Assembly (NCBI GenBank): GCA_002299495.1
Contig: DBNZ01000098.1
Span: forward strand, 1 to 9,633
Reading direction: 5' to 3'
Origin: Methylococcaceae bacterium UBA659
GTDB taxonomy: Bacteria > Pseudomonadota > Gammaproteobacteria > Methylococcales > Methylomonadaceae
DNA length: 9,633 nucleotides
Both the position numbers and the translations under genes were made by a program. A model generated the notes under the pieces. The model did not search any database and had not been told where the DNA came from. It saw only the letters and a list, made by a program, of their open reading frames with translations. How positions within the stretch are numbered: the stretch's first letter is position 1; every line of letters starts with the position of its first letter. This document shows positions 1 to 5,859 of the stretch, one piece after another.

Positions 1-10
1 ATGCTCGGTA

Positions 11-39
11 CAGTAAGGTACGCAAGGCGTACCTTACTG
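11..39. repeat. Palindromic repeat, copy 1 (GGTACGC-N3-GCGTACC family)
   Basis: This is a perfect inverted repeat with 13-bp arms (11-23 and 27-39) around the 3-nt spacer AAG. The core is GGTACGC-AAG-GCGTACC at 17-33. A related element lies 51 bp downstream in the same orientation, and another lies at 2790-2806. No T-run follows it, so a terminator role is not supported. It is most simply a dispersed intergenic REP-like palindrome. Confidence 0.75.
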
Positions 40-67
40 GTTTTCGTATGCTGTAAAGTTCGTGAAA

Positions 68-90
68 AGTACGCACGGCGTACCCTACGG
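68..90. repeat. Palindromic repeat, copy 2 (GGTACGC-N3-GCGTACC family)
   Basis: The core is GTACGC-ACG-GCGTAC (69-74 and 78-83, 6-bp perfect arms). Positions 69-90 match 18-39 of copy 1 at 19 of 22 bases, so the two copies are direct repeats as well as palindromes. The outermost left base is A (68) where the consensus has G. The element lies 30 bp upstream of the rlmKL start codon, so it would be in or near that gene's leader. Confidence 0.7.
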
Positions 91-119
91 CTCATTTCTC
101 TGTCCTTTTTTTTGCCGCC

Positions 120-2318
120 ATGCCTTATTCCCTCTTCGCTAGCACCCCTAAAGCCACGGAAGAATTGCTGGTAACCGAGTTAAAAACCCTAGGCGCCGAA
201 TCCATTAAAGCCACGATTGCGGGGGTGTCCTTCCAAGGTGATTTGGCGACGGCTTACCGGGTCTGTTTGTGGTCGCGCATTGCCAGCCGGGTGTTGTTGG
301 TGCTGGCCAGTTTTCCGATAAAAAGCCAAGACGACCTCTATCGCGGCGTACAAAAAATTGACTGGGTCAGCCATTTTGCTGTGGATGGCAGCTTCGCCGT
401 CACCTTTAGCTCGAAAAATTCTCAAGTTTTCAATAACACCCATTTCGGCGCACTTAAGGTCAAAGACGCCGTAGTCGACCAACTGCGGGCAAAGTTTGGG
501 CTGCGCCCGAACATCGACACCGAACGCCCCGACATCCGCATCCATGTCCATGTCCAAGGCGAGACCGCGCAACTGGCGTTGGATTTGTCCGGGGAGAGCC
601 TGCATCGGCGCGGCTACCGTGACGTTTCGGTGCAGGCGCCGATTAAGGAAAACCTGGCGGCGGCGTTGTTGTTACGCAGCGGCTGGCCGAAAATTGCCGG
701 ACATGGCGGCAGTCTGCTCGACCCGATGTGCGGTTCCGGCACCTTGTTGGTGGAAGGTGCCATGCTGGCGGCGGATTACGCCCCCGGTTTATTGCGCGAC
801 TATTACGGTTTTTTGGGTTGGCGGCGGCACGACGCCGCTGTTTGGCAAACCCTGCTTGACGAGGCCAATGTCCGCAAACAGACGGGTCTGGAAAAAATGC
901 CGAAAATCGTTGGCTTTGACCAAAGCCTGACGGCCATTAATGCCGCCCAAAGCCATATTGCCCGAGCTGGGTTGGTCTGGCACATCCATGTCGAACGCCG
1001 CGACATCAGCGATGCCGCCCCCGCCGACAGCTGGCCGAAGGGTCTGTTAGTGTGCAACCCGCCTTATGGCGAACGCATGGGCGACGAGGCGGAAACCGCC
1101 GCGCTGTACCGCCGTTTCGGCGACATCCTCAAGGAGCGTTTCCAAGGTTGGCAAGCGGCGATGATCGTCAGCGATTCCGAATTAGGCTTCCGTTTGGGCA
1201 TTCGTTCGCAAAAGCCTACGCCGTTTTTTAACGGTGCGATGGCATGCCAGTTACTTAGGATGAACATCAACGAAGCCGCGTTTTTCGTGCCGCACGCCAA
1301 AAGCCCAGGGGAACGCATGGCGAGGCTAGCGGAAACCAATCCAGACCATAGCCTAGCGCCTGAAACAGCGCCCATGTTTGCTAACCGGATCAAAAAGAAC
1401 CTGAAAAAACTGGAAAAATGGGCTAAGCAAAATCGCATCGCCTGCTATCGCATTTATGATGCCGACTTGCCGGAATACAGCGTGGCCGTCGACCTTTACC
1501 AAGGCGAACAGACTTGGGTCAACGTGCAAGAATACGCACCGCCGAAAACCATCAACCCGCACCAGGCCGACCAGCGTTTGGCCGCGCTGTTAGCGGAATT
1601 GCCAGAGGCTTTGAGGGTGCCGCGTGAACAAGTGTTCTTGAAGATCCGAAAACGCCAACGCAACACCGAACAATACGAAAAACAAGGCGAAAGCGGCCAT
1701 TTCCACATGGTCGAAGAAGGCGGCTGCAAGCTGCTGGTCAATTTCGAGGATTACCTGGATACCGGGTTGTTCCTAGACCATAGGCCCATGCGTTTGCAAA
1801 TCCAACGGCAAGCCAAAGGCAGACGTTTTTTGAACCTGTTCGCCTACACCGGCGGTGCCACCGTCCATGCCGCCGTCGGCGGCGCCAACGCCAGCACCAC
1901 GGTGGATATGTCTCACACTTACATCCATTGGGCGCAAAAGAACCTAGCGTTGAACGCGGTCTCCGGCGCACACGAATTTATCCAAGCCGATTGCTTGGAG
2001 TGGCTGGAGACCGAAGCCCGGCGGCCTTGTCCTAGGGAATACGATTTAATTTTCCTAGACCCGCCGACCTTCTCCAATTCCAAGCGCATGGACGGCGTGT
2101 TCGACATTCAAAACGACCATGTCCGGCTGATCGCAAACGCCGCTCAGTTATTGGCGGCAGACGGCGTGTTGTATTTTTCCACCAATTTTCGGCGCTTCCG
2201 GTTTGATGCTGCGGCATTGCCCGGCTTGAACGCCGAAGACATCACGGCGCAAACCATCCCGGAAGATTTCGCCCGCGACCCAAAAATCCATTATTGCTGG
2301 AGAATTAGCCATGCCTAG
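120..2318 (+). CDS. rlmKL: Bifunctional 23S rRNA (guanine) methyltransferase RlmKL
   Basis: This cytoplasmic enzyme modifies 23S rRNA during 50S assembly. In the E. coli homologue the N-terminal half (RlmL) makes m2G2445 and the C-terminal half (RlmK) makes m7G2069. The 732-residue protein is slightly longer than the E. coli one (about 702). An N-terminal THUMP-type RNA-binding region (roughly residues 45-155) precedes the first SAM-dependent domain, with DPMCGSGT at 201-208 and the catalytic-type NPPYGER at 313-319. The second methyltransferase half shows LDTGLFLDHR (546-555), the SAM-site motif FLNLFAYTGG (570-579) and DPPTFSNSKR (647-656). Both active sites look intact. The ATG at 120 begins MPYSLFAST, matching the family start, but it has no Shine-Dalgarno sequence. 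A pyrimidine-rich stretch with T8 at 106-113 precedes it. Its last codons overlap acyP by 8 nt. Confidence 0.97.
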   Translation: MPYSLFASTPKATEELLVTELKTLGAESIKATIAGVSFQGDLATAYRVCLWSRIASRVLLVLASFPIKSQDDLYRGVQKIDWVSHFAVDGSFAVTFSSKNSQVFNNTHFGALKVKDAVVDQLRAKFGLRPNIDTERPDIRIHVHVQGETAQLALDLSGESLHRRGYRDVSVQAPIKENLAAALLLRSGWPKIAGHGGSLLDPMCGSGTLLVEGAMLAADYAPGLLRDYYGFLGWRRHDAAVWQTLLDEANVRKQTGLEKMPKIVGFDQSLTAINAAQSHIARAGLVWHIHVERRDISDAAPADSWPKGLLVCNPPYGERMGDEAETAALYRRFGDILKERFQGWQAAMIVSDSELGFRLGIRSQKPTPFFNGAMACQLLRMNINEAAFFVPHAKSPGERMARLAETNPDHSLAPETAPMFANRIKKNLKKLEKWAKQNRIACYRIYDADLPEYSVAVDLYQGEQTWVNVQEYAPPKTINPHQADQRLAALLAELPEALRVPREQVFLKIRKRQRNTEQYEKQGESGHFHMVEEGGCKLLVNFEDYLDTGLFLDHRPMRLQIQRQAKGRRFLNLFAYTGGATVHAAVGGANASTTVDMSHTYIHWAQKNLALNAVSGAHEFIQADCLEWLETEARRPCPREYDLIFLDPPTFSNSKRMDGVFDIQNDHVRLIANAAQLLAADGVLYFSTNFRRFRFDAAALPGLNAEDITAQTIPEDFARDPKIHYCWRISHA

Positions 2319-2586
2319 GCTAAAAATTATCGTTTCAGGCCGGGTGCAAGGCGTTTGTTACCGCGCCTTTACCGCCGAGCAGGCTGGCCAATTGGGCATT
2401 AACGGTACGGTCAGGAACTTGCCCGACGGCAGTGTGGAAATTATGGCCGAGGCTCAGCAAGAGGCTTTGCACAGGTTGATAGCATGCTGCCGCCAAGGGC
2501 CGCCTGCGGCGCGGGTAGAGCATGTGGAAACCATCGCCTTGCCGGAGGCGGGGGCGGCATTCGCCGGTTTTACGGTGTTGCGGTGA
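2311..2586 (+). CDS. acyP: Acylphosphatase
   Basis: This small cytoplasmic enzyme hydrolyses acyl phosphates to a carboxylate and phosphate; its physiological substrate in bacteria is uncertain. The 91-residue length is typical of the family. The signature GRVQGVCYR (residues 10-18) supplies the phosphate-binding loop and catalytic Arg18. The second signature holds catalytic Asn36, followed by LPDGSVE. The start codon overlaps the rlmKL stop by 8 nt and is preceded by GGAG inside rlmKL at a normal distance, so the pair is probably co-transcribed and translationally coupled. No intrinsic terminator with a T-run is visible after its stop codon. Identification rests on both catalytic motifs and full length. 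Confidence 0.95.
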   Translation: MPRLKIIVSGRVQGVCYRAFTAEQAGQLGINGTVRNLPDGSVEIMAEAQQEALHRLIACCRQGPPAARVEHVETIALPEAGAAFAGFTVLR

Positions 2587-2595
2587 AAAAAGTGC

Positions 2596-2677
2596 GCCGG
2601 TCGGGTTGGCGCGGCGTCCTAACGCGGGAGAGGAGCCTAAGGCGTGCCTTGGATTCCTCAGGTATAGGTTGACCGGC
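2596..2677. repeat. Nested inverted repeat / possible structured element
   Basis: Outer 7-bp arms GCCGGTC (2596-2602) and GACCGGC (2671-2677) enclose an inner hairpin at 2630-2659. The inner arms (2630-2643 and 2646-2659) pair over 14 positions with one mismatch (2636/2653) and two G-U pairs if read as + strand RNA. The 2-nt loop would in practice open to 4 nt. The element begins 10 nt after the acyP stop and could protect the mRNA 3' end or be a remnant repeat. No T-tract follows. Confidence 0.45.
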
Positions 2678-2707
2678 AAGTAGCGGGGTTGTCGAAGCCA
2701 GGAAAAT

Positions 2708-2749
2708 CCCGGATTCTTTATGCCATTAGGTGCACCCGCTTCATCCGGG
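2708..2749. repeat. CCCGGA...TCCGGG spaced inverted repeat
   Basis: 6-bp arms CCCGGA (2708-2713) and TCCGGG (2744-2749) flank a 30-bp interior containing CGCTTCA. Read on the minus strand the ends look like GCCCGGATGAAGCG...AATCCGGG. From memory this resembles a common class of dispersed intergenic palindromes in proteobacteria, here with a degenerate centre. That resemblance is recalled, not tested. Confidence 0.35.
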
Positions 2750-2789
2750 CTTGTATCTACTACTCGGTGAGGGAGACCTGCAACAAAAC

Positions 2790-2806
2790 GGTACGCTGTG
2801 CGTACC
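2790..2806. repeat. Palindromic repeat, copy 3 (GGTACGC-N3-GCGTACC family)
   Basis: Perfect 7-bp arms GGTACGC (2790-2796) and GCGTACC (2800-2806) surround the spacer TGT. The core matches the copy at 17-33 except for the 3-nt spacer. CTGC (2778-2781) and GCAG (2808-2811) lie outside it as a further, unequally spaced pair. It sits between the convergent genes acyP and rsmA. Confidence 0.7.
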
Positions 2807-2853
2807 AGCAGACTTTGTCAAAAAAACCTGACACAAAAGCCGGGTGCTCCTGC

Positions 2854-2873
2854 GATTCTAACTCGTTAGAATC
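2854..2873. repeat. 9-bp-arm inverted repeat
   Basis: GATTCTAAC (2854-2862) and GTTAGAATC (2865-2873) are perfect arms around TC. It lies 46 bp beyond the rsmA stop. As RNA it could fold with an effective 4-nt loop, but no T-run follows immediately on either strand. A weak or factor-assisted bidirectional terminator, or a protein-binding palindrome, are both possible. Confidence 0.5.
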
Positions 2874-2919
2874 TGACCAACACCAAAAAAACAGGCTTTA
2901 TTTTGCAGGTTTCATGCGG

Positions 2920-3696
2920 TCACAGAAGGTTGCTCAGTTTGGCAAAATCGCTTAATGCCAGCGTCTCTGCTCGTGCGCTAGGGTTTATTTGCGCTGCGAG
3001 CCATTGCGGTTCGCTGATGAGGTTTTTTAGGGCGTTGCGTAGGGTTTTGCGGCGTTGCGAGAAGGCTTCGGTGACCAGCCGGTTAAGCTTTTTGACATCG
3101 TTGACGACGACGGGTGGCTTCGAATAAGGGGTTAGCCTGATGATGGCGGAGGTCACTTTCGGGGCCGGGTCGAAGCTTTCCGGCGGCACGTCAAACAACC
3201 ATTCGGTCGCGCAGTGGTACTGCATCATCACGCTGAGGCGACCGTATTGTTTGTTGCCGGGCGGGGCGCAAATCCGGTCCACCAGCTCTTTTTGCAACAT
3301 GAAGTGCATATCGGCAATCATCCCGGCACTTTCCAGCAGATGGAACATTAACGGGGTGGAGATGTTGTAGGGCAGGTTGCCGATGACGCGGAGTTTTTCT
3401 GTCGCTGAATGGATAAGGGAAGCGTAATCGAAACGTAAGGCATCGCCGCTATGGATAGTCAAATTGCTTTGCTGGGCAAATTTATTTTGCAGATAGGCCA
3501 CTAGATCGCGGTCTAACTCAAGCACATCCAGTTTCACTCCGCTATTCAATAAAGGTTCGGTCAATGCGCCTAAGCCCGGGCCAATTTCCAACCAATGCTC
3601 GCCCTTATTGATTTGGGCACTGGCCAGAATATGGGCAATGACCGAGCGGTCATGCAAAAAATTTTGCCCGAAGCGTTTGCGCGGGTTATGCCGCAT
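2920..3696 (-). CDS. rsmA: 16S rRNA dimethyladenosine transferase RsmA (KsgA)
   Basis: RsmA makes the four methylations on two adjacent adenosines (m6,2A1518 and m6,2A1519, E. coli numbering) near the 3' end of 16S rRNA, a late step in 30S maturation; its loss gives kasugamycin resistance. The 258-residue protein is of family length. It shows KRFGQNFLHD (residues 7-16), the SAM loop EIGPGLGALT (37-46), the ribose-binding acidic stretch LELD (59-62) and the catalytic NLPYN (107-111). FSQRRKTLRNAL lies near residue 215. The ATG lies inside the last codons of pdxA (11-nt overlap). No Shine-Dalgarno is evident, so translation probably depends on coupling to pdxA. pdxA-rsmA adjacency is also the E. 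coli order. It is the last gene of the minus-strand series and converges on acyP. Confidence 0.97.
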   Translation of the reverse strand: MRHNPRKRFGQNFLHDRSVIAHILASAQINKGEHWLEIGPGLGALTEPLLNSGVKLDVLELDRDLVAYLQNKFAQQSNLTIHSGDALRFDYASLIHSATEKLRVIGNLPYNISTPLMFHLLESAGMIADMHFMLQKELVDRICAPPGNKQYGRLSVMMQYHCATEWLFDVPPESFDPAPKVTSAIIRLTPYSKPPVVVNDVKKLNRLVTEAFSQRRKTLRNALKNLISEPQWLAAQINPSARAETLALSDFAKLSNLL

Positions 3697-4705
3697 GGTG
3701 CTGGGTAGTGCTGGCGGACATGGTGAGCGCCGTTTGCAACGCGACGGTCAGGCTGCCAATGTCGGCTTGGCCGCTTCCGGCCAGGCTTAACGCGGTGCCG
3801 TGGTCTACCGAGGTGCGGATGATCGGCAACCCTAATGTGATGTTGACCGCTTGGCCGAAACCTTTGTATTTAATCACCGGCAAGCCTTGGTCATGGTACA
3901 TGGCCAAGACGGCGTCGGCGGTTTTCAGGTATTTTGGCGTAAACACGGTGTCGGCGGGCAACGGGCCGATAATATCCATGCCTTGGCTGCGGAAGCTTTC
4001 CAGCACGGGGGTGATGACCTCAATTTCTTCCCTGCCAAGATGGCCGCCTTCACCGGCGTGGGGGTTAAGCCCGCAAACCACTATCTTGGGTTTTTCGCAT
4101 TGGAAATGTGTGCGTAAATCTTGCTCTAAAATGCGTATGACTGAACGCAAGCGATTGTGGTTAAGCGCCGGGCTGACCTCCACTAGGGGTAAGTGGTTGG
4201 TGACTAGGGCGACCCTAAGCCCTGCGGTCGCTAGCATCATGACCGGATGGCCGCCGGTCAGCTCGGCAATGAATTCGGTATGGCCGCTGAAGGGCAGGCC
4301 GGCGTCATTGATGACGCCTTTATGGACGGGGGCGGTGACCATGGCCGAAAATAGGCCGTCCAGGCAGCCTTTGGCCGCTTTGGTGATGGTTTTTAGTACA
4401 TAACGGCTGTTCGCCGGGTTCAATTTTCCGCATTGCACCGGCTCGGCCAGTTCTACCGGCAGCACCTTGACATGCCCGGCAGGTTGGAGTTCGGGCGCTT
4501 GGTCGGCGTCAAACCATCGGATTTCAATCGGCAGTCCTAATTCAAGGGCGCGTTGCTCCAGCAATTCCGGGCTGGCGATGATGACTAGCTCACACGGAAG
4601 ATGTTGCTGGATCAGTTGGACGCACAGGTCCGGGCCAATACCTGCGGGTTCGCCCGGGGTGATGGCAATGCGTCGGATAAGGCAGTGGTTGGGGTTCATA
4701 GGCAT
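3686..4705 (-). CDS. pdxA: 4-hydroxythreonine-4-phosphate dehydrogenase PdxA
   Basis: PdxA oxidises 4-phosphohydroxy-L-threonine with NAD(P)+ in the DXP-dependent route to pyridoxal 5'-phosphate. The unstable product decarboxylates and is condensed by PdxJ. The 339-residue protein begins close to the family motif TPGEPAGIGPD (residues 16-26). It keeps the substrate-binding SGHTEF (140-145, His142) and the three divalent-metal histidines: His171 in TNHLPL, His216 in GLNPHAGEGG and His271 in MYHDQG. These sit five residues later than their E. coli equivalents. The ATG at 4705 is assumed; a second ATG two codons on (4699) is equally possible, and neither has a clear Shine-Dalgarno. The gap from parB is 36 nt, and the 3' end overlaps rsmA by 11 nt. 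Confidence 0.96.
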   Translation of the reverse strand: MPMNPNHCLIRRIAITPGEPAGIGPDLCVQLIQQHLPCELVIIASPELLEQRALELGLPIEIRWFDADQAPELQPAGHVKVLPVELAEPVQCGKLNPANSRYVLKTITKAAKGCLDGLFSAMVTAPVHKGVINDAGLPFSGHTEFIAELTGGHPVMMLATAGLRVALVTNHLPLVEVSPALNHNRLRSVIRILEQDLRTHFQCEKPKIVVCGLNPHAGEGGHLGREEIEVITPVLESFRSQGMDIIGPLPADTVFTPKYLKTADAVLAMYHDQGLPVIKYKGFGQAVNITLGLPIIRTSVDHGTALSLAGSGQADIGSLTVALQTALTMSASTTQHHAA

Positions 4706-4741
4706 TTAGATACAAGATGGGTGTGTTCGGGTGTCCTAAGG

Positions 4742-5596
4742 TTATTTAATTAACCCGATGATGCCGTCCAATTCTTCAAGATTGGAATAGCTGATGATGA
4801 GGTTGCCGCCGCCGTTGCTTTTATGGTCAATGACCACTTTTGCCCCCAGTCGGCTGGTCAAATCATCTTGCAGCCTTAGCGTGTCCGGGTCGATGATGTG
4901 GATGGGTTTTGTTTTTGGTCCCGCTTGCAGTTCTTTGACTAAGCGTTCTGCGGCGCGGACGGAAAGGTTTTCTTTGGCGATTTTTTTGGCGGCGTGGACT
5001 TGTGGTAAGCCCTCAAGCCCTAGCAACACCTTGGCATGGCCTAATTCCAATTGCCGGGTCAACAACAGCTTTTTTACTTCTGTTTGCAGGTCGATCAGGC
5101 GCAGCAAATTGGTGATGGTGGTGCGTGACTTGCCGACCGCTACGGCGATTTCTTGATGGGTCATGGCAAATTCGTCCAGCAAGCGCCGCAACGCTTCTGC
5201 TTCTTCCAACGGGTTTAGGTCTTCGCGTTGGATATTTTCAATCAGGGTCTGCGCCATCGTGGTGCGGTCGTCGAGGTCTTTGATGACCACCGGCACGTCT
5301 TGCAAACCCACCATTTGCGCCGCACGCCAACGCCGTTCGCCGGCTACGATCTCGTATTTTCCGGCTTCGATTTGACGGACGATGATCGGTTGGATAATGC
5401 CTTGTGCCTTGATGGAATCGGCCAGTTCCTGCAATTTTTCCGGGTCTATGTCTTTACGCGGTTGGTATTTGCCGCGTTGCAAGAGTTCTATGGGTAGGCT
5501 TTGGGCTTTCTGTTTTTCCTGTTTTTCCTGTTTTTCCGTGACATCGCCTAACAATGCGTCAAGCCCTCGCCCCAAGCCTCGTTTTGGTGTCGCCAT
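4742..5596 (-). CDS. parB: Chromosome partitioning protein ParB (Spo0J/Noc family)
   Basis: ParB is a CTP-dependent DNA clamp that loads at parS near oriC, spreads, and works with ParA to segregate origins. All parts are visible in the 284 residues. The N-terminal ParA-interacting motif RGLGRGLDALL is at 6-16, followed by a charged linker with EKQ repeats (21-29). The ParB/Srx nucleotide-binding core includes GERRWRAA (86-93) and ENIQREDLNPLEEA (120-133). A helix-turn-helix for parS recognition lies around 147-167, and a C-terminal dimerisation region around 235-284. The ATG at 5596 gives the canonical N-terminus but has no strong Shine-Dalgarno. It follows a 69-codon ORF sharing its N-terminal motif, by 53 nt. 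I saw no parS-like sequence in the window. Confidence 0.97.
   Translation of the reverse strand: MATPKRGLGRGLDALLGDVTEKQEKQEKQKAQSLPIELLQRGKYQPRKDIDPEKLQELADSIKAQGIIQPIIVRQIEAGKYEIVAGERRWRAAQMVGLQDVPVVIKDLDDRTTMAQTLIENIQREDLNPLEEAEALRRLLDEFAMTHQEIAVAVGKSRTTITNLLRLIDLQTEVKKLLLTRQLELGHAKVLLGLEGLPQVHAAKKIAKENLSVRAAERLVKELQAGPKTKPIHIIDPDTLRLQDDLTSRLGAKVVIDHKSNGGGNLIISYSNLEELDGIIGLIK
5510..5536 (-). repeat. Three perfect 9-bp tandem repeats in parB
   Basis: CTGTTTTTC is repeated three times without change (5510-5518, 5519-5527, 5528-5536). In parB codons this is GAA AAA CAG three times, giving EKQEKQEKQ in the linker between the ParA-binding tip and the CTPase core. Because the unit is a multiple of three, slippage would change linker length without breaking the frame. 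Confidence 0.9.
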
Positions 5597-5649
5597 GTTT
5601 TGTTGTCTGTTAGGTTGAAAAGGTTACCCGGAATGTATGCACTATAACG

Positions 5650-5859
5650 CTATCGGGCGCCATTTTTACCGAGCAACCCGGCCAGCTCATCCAGCAAGAT
5701 TTTTAAATTGACGGCTTCATCCATCAATGCGAGGTATGCTTCCCTGTCCAGGCCATTCGCTCGCGCCGCTCCGGATGTGGGGCTGAGTTTTTGGGTTTCC
5801 GACGGTTCGGCCAGCAAGACTTCAAGCCCCCGCCCCAATCCACGTTTTTGGGCTTTCAT
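5650..5859 (-). CDS. Small ParB-tip-like protein between parA and parB
   Basis: I do not recognise this as a named family. The 69-residue product starts MKAQKRGLGRGLEVLLAE. Residues 6-16 match ParB's own N-terminal motif (RGLGRGL-x-x-LL) at identical positions. After a short Ser/Thr/Ala-rich linker (about 18-36) comes a predicted amphipathic helix at about 38-64, rich in Leu with regularly spaced Asp/Glu. No CTP-binding, HTH or DNA-binding part is present. It is probably a real gene: the ATG overlaps the parA stop as ATGA, an AAGG-type ribosome site sits just upstream inside parA, and parB follows 53 nt later. By established ParA/ParB biology the N-terminal motif contacts ParA and stimulates its ATPase, so a ParA regulator or an adaptor linking ParA to another cargo is inferred. 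A decayed parB duplicate is the main alternative. Confidence 0.75.
   Translation of the reverse strand: MKAQKRGLGRGLEVLLAEPSETQKLSPTSGAARANGLDREAYLALMDEAVNLKILLDELAGLLGKNGAR

Larger units (their letters stand above)
2587..2919. other. Repeat-rich intergenic region between convergent genes
   Basis: These 333 bp lie between the acyP stop and the rsmA stop. Open frames crossing the region show no recognisable motif and no sensible start. What it does hold is a set of inverted repeats: a nested stem (2596-2677), a spaced CCCGGA/TCCGGG pair (2708-2749), a third GGTACGC palindrome (2790-2806) and a 9-bp-arm hairpin (2854-2873). None is followed directly by a T-run on either strand, so a classical terminator for acyP or rsmA is not evident. 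The density of palindromes is what one expects where REP-like elements accumulate between convergent genes. Confidence 0.7.

Noticed and set aside
496..930. A 144-codon frame inside rlmKL on the same strand
   Set aside because: An Arg/Cys-rich translation typical of a wrong reading frame in GC-rich coding DNA; rlmKL motifs are intact through this stretch.
2881..2919. Terminator for rsmA on the minus strand ending in T7
   Set aside because: The T-run is present (complement of A at about 2885-2891), but the preceding CCTG motifs are direct repeats rather than an inverted repeat, so no good stem forms.
2689..2955. An 88-codon open frame crossing the acyP-rsmA gap on the plus strand
   Set aside because: No ribosome site or recognisable motif; it runs through the palindromes and into antisense rsmA. 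The composition looks like non-coding sequence.
3140..4403. Long plus-strand frames opposite rsmA and pdxA
   Set aside because: They are antisense shadows of clearly identified minus-strand genes with intact motifs.
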